Shown: positions 1 to 4,886 of the stretch, piece by piece | Layout: each line of letters opens with the position of its first letter | How positions within the stretch are numbered: position 1 is the stretch's first letter | From: an uncultured Oscillochloris sp. | Lineage (GTDB): Bacteria; Chloroflexota; Chloroflexia; Chloroflexales; Chloroflexaceae | DNA length: 5,436 bases | NCBI GenBank assembly: GCA_903877945.1 | Contig: CAIRFY010000126.1 | Span: 1 to 5,436 of the forward strand | Direction of reading: 5' to 3' | The notes under the pieces: generated by a model | Told to the model about the DNA's origin: nothing | The model's input: only the letters and a program-made list of their open reading frames with translations | Database searches by the model: none | Translations under genes and position numbers: made by a program

Positions 1-43
1 GCCCCCTCTCCCTGAACGGGAGAGGGGGCTGGGGGGTGAGGGC
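1..43. repeat. GC-rich hairpin repeat, copy C (cut by window start)
   Basis: Positions 1-12 pair perfectly with 18-29 around the loop TGAAC, giving a 12-bp GC-rich stem. The outer arm GGGGGGTGAGGGC (31-43) follows, and the matching left arm would lie before position 1. The right-hand 25 bases match the end of copy B (4776-4800), but the hairpin loop is in the opposite sense, so this is a shorter or rearranged member of the family seen at 3138-3247 and 4693-4800. It lies 54 bases past the stop codon of the TPR gene, so its RNA hairpin could limit read-through. There is no T-tract, so I do not call it an intrinsic terminator. Confidence 0.8.
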
Positions 44-96
44 TGCCCGCCGACAAACTGTGCAGCCTCGTCGCGCCATCGTAGCATGCCACGTAC

Positions 97-1119
97 CTAC
101 CGCGCGGAGTTTGGGCTGACGCTGCTGAGTTGAGCGATCTGCTGTGTACGGGCGCTGAGCGAGGCGGAGGCCCGCTCGATATAGGCGCGGGCCTCCTGGA
201 ATCGCTGGGCGGCTCGGTTGGCGTTCGCCACATCATAGCCACCGTAGAACTCCAGAAATGCGTCGAGTCCCTGGATCTCAAGCTCCAGGCCCTTGCGATA
301 ATCGTCGTGCGCCTGCTGGAGGGTGCGGGGCGGGTGCAGGTGCCCCATATCATCGAGAACCTGTTGCACAGTGGCCCGCAGACGCTGGGTAGCGGCCACG
401 TAGCCAACCGATCCGCCAGGCTGGCTGGTGGCGCTGCGGTAGGCTGTCGTGGCATCGTGCAGGCTGGCGCGCATCGGCCCGACAGCGCCAAGATAGGAGA
501 TCGTGAAGCCCTCAACCACCGAGAGCGGCTCGGCCTCTAAGATCGGCTCTATCGTCGGTGTGGGCGGGGGGGCGCTGGAGATAACCGAGGGAACGGCGGT
601 GTCTACCGGCGTAGGCGGGGCGGGTATCACTGCCAGGGCGATCATGCGGTTCAGAATAATCGCCAGGCCGACCGCGATCAGGGGAAACAACCAGATCAGC
701 AGGCGCGCCCGGCTAATGTCGCGGCGACGCCGGCGCCACGAAACCCACCACGGATCGTGATGCTCGTTGAGCGTGCGATCACCCGCACTCTCTCCAATCG
801 GCAGGCTCAGACCGGGGCTGGGCTGGACACCACCCTCAAGCAGTTTGCGCTCTTCAAGCACCTGTAGGCCGCGCAATGCATGCTGATTGGCCGGGTTGAT
901 TCGTAGCACCGACTGGAGACAGAACGCCTGCTGGCGCGGCTCTTCCAGGACGCCGCTCAGCCACAGCCAGGCCAGTTCGTTATGTGGGTCGAGCCGGAGC
1001 GAGCGGGTGAGCAACCCGGCCGCCACGCGCTTCTGCCCGCTACGGGCGGCAGCCAGCCCGCGCTGGTAGAGGCGCTGGGCCTCGCTGATGTCGGCTTTCA
1101 CGGTAGTCTCTATCGTCAT
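97..1119 (-). CDS. TPR-containing single-pass membrane protein
   Basis: This is a 340-residue protein of unrecognised specific function. Residues 12-46 form a TPR-like helical pair ending in LRLDPHN, and 47-80 form a second ending in LRINPANQ; this is the usual TPR spacing and an N-terminal cytosolic protein-interaction surface. A basic stretch (WRRRRRD, 128-134) precedes one hydrophobic segment (about 139-164), which predicts the N-terminus inside. A Pro/Thr-rich linker (166-192) leads to a helical extracytoplasmic domain (about 200-330) with the segment HPPRTLQQAHDDYRKG, which I cannot assign to a named family. It is the last gene of the minus-strand run, 95 bases after the GH18 gene. The ATG lies at the foot of a long hairpin and has no Shine-Dalgarno sequence. 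A GTG at codon 7 is an alternative start. The coding call is firm; the exact start is less so. Confidence 0.85.
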   Translation of the reverse strand: MTIETTVKADISEAQRLYQRGLAAARSGQKRVAAGLLTRSLRLDPHNELAWLWLSGVLEEPRQQAFCLQSVLRINPANQHALRGLQVLEERKLLEGGVQPSPGLSLPIGESAGDRTLNEHHDPWWVSWRRRRRDISRARLLIWLFPLIAVGLAIILNRMIALAVIPAPPTPVDTAVPSVISSAPPPTPTIEPILEAEPLSVVEGFTISYLGAVGPMRASLHDATTAYRSATSQPGGSVGYVAATQRLRATVQQVLDDMGHLHPPRTLQQAHDDYRKGLELEIQGLDAFLEFYGGYDVANANRAAQRFQEARAYIERASASLSARTQQIAQLSSVSPNSAR

Positions 1120-1212
1120 TGCAGATTGTAGATTGCAGATTGTAGATTGCCATTACAGATGTCATCATGGGCGGAGCGCCCAATCTACAATCCGCAATCT
1201 ACAATCTGCAAT
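1118..1212. repeat. Long inverted repeat built of 14-bp tandem units
   Basis: The left arm (1118-1149) and right arm (1181-1212) are 32-base inverted copies with one mismatch. Each arm is two tandem 14-bp units: GCAGATTGTAGATT at 1121-1134 and 1135-1148, and CAATCTACAATCYG at 1181-1194 and 1195-1208. The 31-base interior holds its own short hairpin, GGGCG-GAG-CGCCC (1169-1181). The arms are AT-rich and unlike the surrounding coding DNA. The element fills the whole gap between the GH18 stop codon (1215) and the TPR-gene start, and its left arm covers two bases of that ATG. No T-tract follows on either strand, so it is not a typical intrinsic terminator. It resembles a short palindromic intergenic element; no transposase or target duplication is visible. 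Confidence 0.93.
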
Positions 1213-1214
1213 CC

Positions 1215-2495
1215 TTAATGATCCGGGATAAGCGGGTTGATCGCCCGCTGGATGAGCGTCGGGTCCTCGATCATATTCTGGCGTACTGTCTCCCAGTACT
1301 CGGGCTTTTCGTAGCCTAGTTGCCAGATCGCGATGCCGGCCAGGTCGAGATCCTGCACCGTCTTGATCTTCGAGGCGAGGCCCGTCTTCGTCATAAACCA
1401 GACCTGGCGGGTACCCTGGGCGGAGTGGTAGGAGAAGTAGCTCTCCTCGACGCGCCCGTTGGCGTTGCTTTCCATAAAATTGACAGTGGCACCCTGTTCG
1501 TCAATAATCCCCTGGATAATACTCCAGGGACGCGGTGTGGCCGATCCGCCGGAGGGCCAGTCGTAGCCGTAGAAGTGGATGCCGAGCAACACCTTGGCCG
1601 GATCCACCACGCTGCGCGCATACTCCGTCACCGACTGGATCCAGTAGGCCGGGGCGACAGGGCCAGGGCTGCTGCCGCGCCAGTGGTAGTCGTAGGTCAT
1701 AATACGCAACTGGTCCACGGCCTTGCCGATCTCGGCCCAGTCCTGGAACCCGCCCATCCCGCCGTAGTCACTGGCCTTCGCGTGGACGGCCACGGTGAGC
1801 AGTTTGCCGTTCTGGTGGAGGGCGGCGGCCAATTCACGCATAAAGGCCGAAAAATCGTTACGCAGCGAACTGTCGAGAGCCTCATAGTCAATGTCGATGC
1901 CATCGTAGTTGCGTGCCAGCACCTCGTCCACAATGTTCTGGACGTGGCGCGCCCGCCGCTGGGGGTCGCGCAGTACCGAAACAACCGTTTCTGGGTTTGA
2001 TGTTACATTATGGATCGACGGCATCACCCGCACATTGCTCTCGTGGGCCACGCGCACCAGTTCGTCGTTGCGCGTGCCGTAGAGCCGACCGCTTGAGTCC
2101 GTTGAGTACCAGAACGGACTGATGTCGTCAATAATATCTTTGTTGGCCTCAAAAGAATCACGGGCACCGCCGCTGAAATTCGGCGGCAGCCAGACAGCGA
2201 TATACCGGCCACTCTTAGGATGGTAGCTGACAGGGGCCGTCTCCAGATTGGTGGCGGTGGGGAGCGGAGTGGGCGGCACGGGCGTCGGCAAGATGATCAG
2301 CGGGGCGGCGGTAGCCTCTGGCGTCGGCGTGACGATGAGCACCGCCTGGGTGCTTGCCGCCTGGACGGCGGGGATGTCGCGTGCCATGAGCAGTGTCTGT
2401 ACGATCAGCGTACCGGCTACCACCACGGCGACCGTGTAGATCAGGCCAAGGATGATCGTGCTGAAAGCGATAGAGCGACGTATTCTCATCGGCAT
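1215..2495 (-). CDS. Membrane-anchored glycoside hydrolase family 18 protein
   Basis: This 426-residue protein is predicted to hydrolyse beta-1,4-linked N-acetylglucosamine polymers (chitin-like or peptidoglycan-type glycans) outside the membrane. A basic N-terminus (MRIRR) and hydrophobic segment (about 9-36) form a signal anchor, followed by a Pro/Thr-rich linker (56-82). The TIM-barrel domain runs from about residue 97 to 412. The GH18 signature DxxDxDxE is intact as YDGIDIDYE (197-205), with Glu205 the expected proton donor and Asp201/Asp203 supporting it. MTYDYHW (266-272) and the late strand GIAIWQLGYE (387-396) also fit the family, most like the YaaH/spore-germination branch. Its ATG overlaps the upstream metallopeptidase stop as TGATG, so translational coupling is likely; a second ATG lies two codons in. 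GH18 also contains inactive binding proteins, but here the catalytic residues are all present. The true substrate is unknown. Confidence 0.93.
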   Translation of the reverse strand: MPMRIRRSIAFSTIILGLIYTVAVVVAGTLIVQTLLMARDIPAVQAASTQAVLIVTPTPEATAAPLIILPTPVPPTPLPTATNLETAPVSYHPKSGRYIAVWLPPNFSGGARDSFEANKDIIDDISPFWYSTDSSGRLYGTRNDELVRVAHESNVRVMPSIHNVTSNPETVVSVLRDPQRRARHVQNIVDEVLARNYDGIDIDYEALDSSLRNDFSAFMRELAAALHQNGKLLTVAVHAKASDYGGMGGFQDWAEIGKAVDQLRIMTYDYHWRGSSPGPVAPAYWIQSVTEYARSVVDPAKVLLGIHFYGYDWPSGGSATPRPWSIIQGIIDEQGATVNFMESNANGRVEESYFSYHSAQGTRQVWFMTKTGLASKIKTVQDLDLAGIAIWQLGYEKPEYWETVRQNMIEDPTLIQRAINPLIPDH

Positions 2496-2860
2496 CAGTA
2501 GGCCCCAAGTTCGCGCAGGCGCTCGTCGCTGATTCCAAAGACGTGAGCGATCTCGTGCAACACCGTGCGGCGAACCTGACGTCGTAGCTCGGCTGGCGAG
2601 TCGTAGTCGCGCTCTAGGGGCGTCTGAAAGATAATGACAGTGTCGGGAGGCGCGAGGGTGTTGCCGGTGCGCTCGGTGAGCGGGATACCATCATACATGC
2701 CGTAGACACTCTGCCAGGGGCGGAGGCCGAGGGCGCGCCGCTGCTCGCGGCTGGGGCTGCGCTCGACGATCACATCGACTTGAGCAAGGTGAGCCTGAAA
2801 GGGCGCTGGCAGGCTCTCTAGCGCATCGACGACAAGTTGCTCAAAGGCCGCGCTATCCAT
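2495..2860 (-). CDS. Small MMP-like zincin metallopeptidase (Zincin_1/COG3824 type)
   Basis: This 121-residue protein has the minimal zinc-protease motif HExxHxxGxxD: LHEIAHVFGISD at residues 101-112, with His102, His106 and Asp112 as metal ligands and Glu103 as general base. Length, motif position near the C-terminus, and the upstream segment YGMYDGIPLTER (53-64) fit the family annotated as predicted Zn-dependent protease with MMP-like domain (PF06262). Physiological substrates of this family are not well known. There is no signal peptide, so it should be cytosolic. It is the first gene of the minus-strand run and shares one base with the GH18 start. A weak AGGA lies 10 bases before the ATG, and a consensus promoter lies about 60 bases upstream. 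Whether it processes the membrane proteins encoded downstream is speculation. Confidence 0.93.
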   Translation of the reverse strand: MDSAAFEQLVVDALESLPAPFQAHLAQVDVIVERSPSREQRRALGLRPWQSVYGMYDGIPLTERTGNTLAPPDTVIIFQTPLERDYDSPAELRRQVRRTVLHEIAHVFGISDERLRELGAY

Positions 2861-2895
2861 TTTGAGGGAGTCCTAGGAAGAGCATGGCAAAACCG

Positions 2896-2909
2896 GCGCG
2901 GCGCCGCGC
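2896..2909. promoter_or_regulatory. Perfect 14-bp GC palindrome in the metallopeptidase leader
   Basis: GCGCGGCGCCGCGC is its own reverse complement. It begins about four bases inside the transcript predicted from the promoter at 2920-2949, so it could be a repressor site or part of a leader hairpin. All-G/C palindromes can also arise by chance in GC-rich DNA, so only the position makes it notable. Confidence 0.5.
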
Positions 2910-2919
2910 TACGGCTCTC

Positions 2920-2949
2920 ATTATACGTGTGTGCTGTTTCGGGTGTCAA
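2920..2949 (-). promoter_or_regulatory. Consensus sigma70-type promoter for the metallopeptidase-GH18-TPR run
   Basis: On the minus strand, TTGACA (2949-2944) and TATAAT (2925-2920) both match the consensus in all six positions and are separated by 18 bp. Transcription would start near 2913, leaving a leader of about 50 bases before the metallopeptidase ATG at 2860. This is the best promoter-like sequence in the window and points directly at the minus-strand genes. Confidence 0.8.
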
Positions 2950-3091
2950 GGGTTTTCGTTCGCCGACTCGTCTTTCCATTCGACCGGGCTGCATTCCATA
3001 GCCAAAAAAACACACAACAATGGGGTTCGGCAGGCGGAATCTGTGGGCGAGATAGGCCGTGCGCAGATGTACTGCTGGTCTGAGCTATGTG
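2950..3091. other. Intergenic stretch with no recognised feature
   Basis: This stretch lies between the minus-strand promoter and the copy A element. It has an A7 run (3003-3009) next to a short CA-rich segment. Open frames crossing it lack homology that I recognise and have no ribosome-binding site, so I see no gene here. Confidence 0.5.
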
Positions 3092-3283
3092 GGATTTAAG
3101 CCCAATACTTTACGAATAAGGGATCTGTTGCCGCTCAGCCCTCACTCCCCAGCCCCCTCTCCCTGAGCGGGAGAGGGGGAGTCGGATGCGTCCTGGTGCG
3201 GAATCTCCCCTCTCCCCGTGAGGGAGAGAGGCAGGGGGTGAGGGGGCAAGGTCGGCTCATTCGAAAAGTATGGAATTTAAGCC
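3092..3283. repeat. Palindromic MITE-like element enclosing GC-rich core A
   Basis: The outer ends form an imperfect inverted repeat. The left end (3092-3120) starts GGATTTAAGCCC and contains ATACTTTACGAATAAG. The reverse complement of the right end (3283-3256) starts GGCTTAAATTCC and contains ATACTTTTCGAATGAG. By hand alignment about 21 of 28 positions agree with one gap, and the inner 16 bases agree at 14. The GC-rich double hairpin 3138-3247 sits between them. No target-site duplication or coding capacity is visible. It occupies the intergenic region between the divergent metallopeptidase and lysozyme-like genes. Confidence 0.65.
3138..3247 (+). repeat. GC-rich double-hairpin repeat, copy A
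   Basis: The unit starts GCCCTCAC and ends GTGAGGGGGC. It holds an 11-bp perfect stem (3153-3163 with 3169-3179, loop TGAGC), a spacer with AGTCGGATGCGTCC, and a second hairpin built on CTCTCCC and GGGAGAG near 3209-3230. It is the reverse complement of 4693-4800 with about six substitutions and a 2-base length difference (roughly 94% identity, counted by eye). The layout of two facing palindromes with a spacer resembles REP/BIME-type elements. Open frames in it (PSPSRGEGR, PLPLRERG) are artefacts of the repeat. Confidence 0.9.
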
Positions 3284-3294
3284 GGTGTTCTAGG

Positions 3295-3300
3295 TATAAC
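3295..3300 (+). promoter_or_regulatory. Possible -10 box for the lysozyme-like gene
   Basis: TATAAC matches five of six consensus bases and lies about 70 bases before the ATG, just beyond the end of the copy A element. No good -35 hexamer is found 16-18 bp upstream, so the call is weak. Confidence 0.3.
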
Positions 3301-3355
3301 AACGACGTGGGACGCAGCAATAGCGTATCCTCAATCCAACAGATCTACCTTCTTT

Positions 3356-3360
3356 AGAGG
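3356..3360 (+). promoter_or_regulatory. Ribosome binding site that selects the ATG at 3369
   Basis: AGAGG ends eight bases before the ATG at 3369, which is ideal spacing. An in-frame TTG at 3363 would leave only two bases, so the ATG is the better start. Confidence 0.65.
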
Positions 3361-3368
3361 CTTTGTTC

Positions 3369-4226
3369 ATGCTATCGCACGCACGTATAGCGCGAGCATG
3401 TCTGCTCGCGCTGCTGATCATTTTGCTGAATCAGGGACACGCCCTCGCCACCGCACCGGATAGCACCCTACCCCGTGCGCGTACGAATCAACACCACGGC
3501 AGTCGGGTCAACCTCGCTCGCACTCCGGGGCCGAGCATCGACCCCTACATACGCCCCGATATGGCTCGGCGTATGGGGCAGTTGCGACCGATCATCCTGG
3601 TCGCCGCCCATCGCCATAACCGCATGTCGCTCTCGGGCATGAGCGATCAGGAGTTTGCTACCGTCATCGTTACCATCCTCTACAACGAGAATTTCGGCTG
3701 GGTTGAGGATGACATCGCGCCGCTGCGGATTTTTACGCCGATCTATCAGGATCTCCAGCGGCGGGCGAATGAGAGTCCCTTGGGCAGCAACTTTAGCGTC
3801 TGGCCCGCCAACCTGCGCCCATCGGTGGCCCTGGAGATTCTGCGCCATGAGCTGCCAATCTCCGGCACGCAGATGATCAGCGTGCCGGTTCGGGTGACCG
3901 GTAGCCGGATCGACCCTGACGCCTATACGTCACAGGAAGATCTCTACGCCGCGATCACGGCCGAGATCAGTCGGGACGATATGGCCGTAGAGTACCTGGC
4001 GGCGAACCTGGAGCGCGGACTCTACCGTGCGGAGTCTGAGGGTGCGCCGGTGAGTTGGCGCACCCTCGCGGCATGGCATAACCAGGGTATCATCAGCCCG
4101 CAGGCCATTCAGGCCAGCCCCACCGCCTGGGATTATGTGCGTCGGGCGACCGCATACCTACCGGCTGCTCGATCACTCGTGCGCTGGCATCTGCACGACG
4201 GCGGTCGACGTATGGCGTGGATGTAG
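3369..4226 (+). CDS. Exported protein with lysozyme/transglycosylase-like motifs
   Basis: This 285-residue protein starts with a signal peptide: basic MLSHARIARA, then hydrophobic CLLALLIILL, with likely cleavage after ALA (residue 27). A low-complexity stretch (28-55) follows. The rest carries motifs in the order expected of a divergent lysozyme-like fold. ILYNENFGW (103-111) has Glu107 as the candidate catalytic acid. WPANLRPSVALEIL (145-158) stands where lytic transglycosylases have G-x-x-Q-x-x-P-x-T-A. AVEYLAANLERG (206-217) and WRTLAAWHNQG (230-240) resemble the paired helices ending in ALAAYNAGP. I infer a peptidoglycan- or glycan-cleaving enzyme, but I do not recognise a named family, and the Gln of the second motif is replaced. 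It may be non-catalytic. It ends one base before the stop of the convergent ferredoxin-like gene. The gene is firm; the function is a motif-level inference. Confidence 0.85.
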   Translation: MLSHARIARACLLALLIILLNQGHALATAPDSTLPRARTNQHHGSRVNLARTPGPSIDPYIRPDMARRMGQLRPIILVAAHRHNRMSLSGMSDQEFATVIVTILYNENFGWVEDDIAPLRIFTPIYQDLQRRANESPLGSNFSVWPANLRPSVALEILRHELPISGTQMISVPVRVTGSRIDPDAYTSQEDLYAAITAEISRDDMAVEYLAANLERGLYRAESEGAPVSWRTLAAWHNQGIISPQAIQASPTAWDYVRRATAYLPAARSLVRWHLHDGGRRMAWM

Positions 4227-4227
4227 C

Positions 4228-4461
4228 CTACGTGTACACCTTAAGCATCTCACGGATGCGGCTGATCAGATCCTGGGGTGCCACATGCGCGTAGTACTTC
4301 GTCTCGATCATTATTGCTGGAATATCGTCACAGGCGGCCATGCAATCAAGCTCGATAATCTCGATCTCGTTCGGGTAGGATGTTGTGATCTGATTGATCG
4401 CCCGGAGCATTTCCGGGCGGCTCCGCGTACACTGACGGCATATTGTGAGGTGAAGGGGCAT
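4228..4461 (-). CDS. Small NuoE-like [2Fe-2S] thioredoxin-fold protein
   Basis: This 77-residue protein is built around four cysteines: CRQC (Cys8, Cys11) and CMAAC (Cys40, Cys44). Thioredoxin-like [2Fe-2S] ferredoxins and the NuoE/HoxE subunit use this pattern to hold a [2Fe-2S] cluster. The C-terminal part MAACDDIPAIMIETKYYAHVAP reads like the NuoE ending (CLGAC-x-x-AP-x-x-x-x-x-x-x-YG-x-x-TP). It probably acts as a small cytosolic electron carrier or redox adaptor; DUF1636-type proteins are an alternative. I chose the ATG at 4461 because GGAAAGG lies eight bases upstream and the fold begins at once (PLHLTI). The frame stays open upstream to 4686, but that part is unlike the family and runs into a repeat. 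No partner subunits lie nearby. Its 3' end faces the lysozyme-like gene with a 1-base gap. Confidence 0.87.
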   Translation of the reverse strand: MPLHLTICRQCTRSRPEMLRAINQITTSYPNEIEIIELDCMAACDDIPAIMIETKYYAHVAPQDLISRIREMLKVYT

Positions 4462-4469
4462 TATCGTAG

Positions 4470-4476
4470 CCTTTCC
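4470..4476 (-). promoter_or_regulatory. Ribosome binding site of the ferredoxin-like gene
   Basis: GGAAAGG on the minus strand ends eight bases before the ATG at 4461. It supports the 77-residue start over the longer open frame. Confidence 0.55.
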
Positions 4477-4580
4477 AGGTGGGGGGAACCCTCGATACAT
4501 CCCCGCACATGAGTAGGTTTCTGAAGGGTTGGCCGGTGTCGGCCAGGTGACATGAGTCAAGTCTACACCTTTTGTTGTTT

Positions 4581-4630
4581 TTTCGCAACCATCTGCAAAC
4601 ATTTCGCAACCAATTTGCACGGCTTTTGCA
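4581..4630. promoter_or_regulatory. Array of five helically phased TTTGCA-like motifs
   Basis: GCA trinucleotides preceded by T-rich bases begin at 4585, 4595, 4606, 4617 and 4628, with steps of 10, 11, 11 and 11 bases. Two of the units are an exact 11-base direct repeat, TTTCGCAACCA, at 4581-4591 and 4602-4612 (21 bases apart, two helical turns). The array lies about 120-170 bases upstream of the ferredoxin-like ATG and roughly 240 bases before the hydrolase promoter. It may be a multi-site operator or an intrinsically curved segment. Confidence 0.5.
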
Positions 4631-4668
4631 CATTTCCTGGCCTTCCACAAGAGAAGACAGGGGGTGCA

Positions 4669-4820
4669 GGGCTGGTGCAAAGTCACCCTCCGGCCCTCAC
4701 CCCCTGCCCCTCTCCCTCACGGGGAGAGGGGAGATTCCGCGACCGGACGCATCCGACTCCCCCACTCCCGCTCAGGGAGAGGGGGCTGGGGGGTGAGGGC
4801 TGATCACTTTGCACCAGCCC
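4669..4820. repeat. Palindromic element with perfect 15-bp ends enclosing core B
   Basis: GGGCTGGTGCAAAGT at 4669-4683 is perfectly inverted at 4806-4820 (ACTTTGCACCAGCCC), and the GC-rich core 4693-4800 lies between. These ends share nothing obvious with the ends around copy A. Just beyond the right end, 4821-4836 (GGAGAGGGGGTGTGAG) looks like a worn fragment of the same GC-rich family. No target duplication is visible. Confidence 0.85.
4693..4800 (-). repeat. GC-rich double-hairpin repeat, copy B (inverted relative to copy A)
   Basis: This 108-base unit runs from GCCCTCAC to GTGAGGGC and is the reverse complement of copy A with about six substitutions. The hairpin stem near its right end has one mismatch (CCCCCACTCCC against GGGAGAGGGGG), whereas copy A pairs perfectly there. 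It sits between the ferredoxin-like gene and the alpha/beta hydrolase. Confidence 0.9.
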
Positions 4821-4861
4821 GGAGAGGGGGTGTGAGGTTCAGGCAGCAGGCTGAGCGATGA

Positions 4862-4870
4862 TGCTATAAT
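4862..4870 (+). promoter_or_regulatory. Extended -10 promoter for the alpha/beta hydrolase
   Basis: TGCTATAAT is a full extended -10 element (TG, one base, TATAAT). No clear -35 lies 17 bp upstream, which extended -10 promoters can do without. Transcription would begin near 4877, only about ten bases before the ATG at 4887. Confidence 0.6.
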
Positions 4871-4886
4871 GGAGAAACCGTCACCC

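Noticed and set aside
1320..2000. 226-codon plus-strand open frame.
   Set aside because: It is antisense to the GH18 catalytic region, and its His/Val/Arg-rich composition is typical of a shadow frame in GC-rich DNA.
2884..3099. 71-codon plus-strand open frame upstream of copy A.
   Set aside because: It overlaps the minus-strand promoter and leader, has no ribosome-binding site and shows no recognisable motif.
3138..3247. CRISPR array or intrinsic terminator.
   Set aside because: There is one unit with internal palindromes, no regularly spaced repeats, and no T-tract after either hairpin.
4555..4560. TTGACT on the minus strand as a -35 box for the ferredoxin-like gene.
   Set aside because: No acceptable -10 hexamer lies 16-18 bp downstream, so no full promoter could be supported.
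4462..4686. N-terminal extension of the ferredoxin-like protein to 152 residues, with extra cysteines.
   Set aside because: The added residues look unlike the family, the far end falls in the copy B element, and a ribosome-binding site supports the ATG at 4461.
4552..4803. Open frames ending in CPSPSRGEGR and PLPLRERG, also in 3135-3320.
   Set aside because: They are translations of the GC-rich hairpin repeat, with no start signals of their own.
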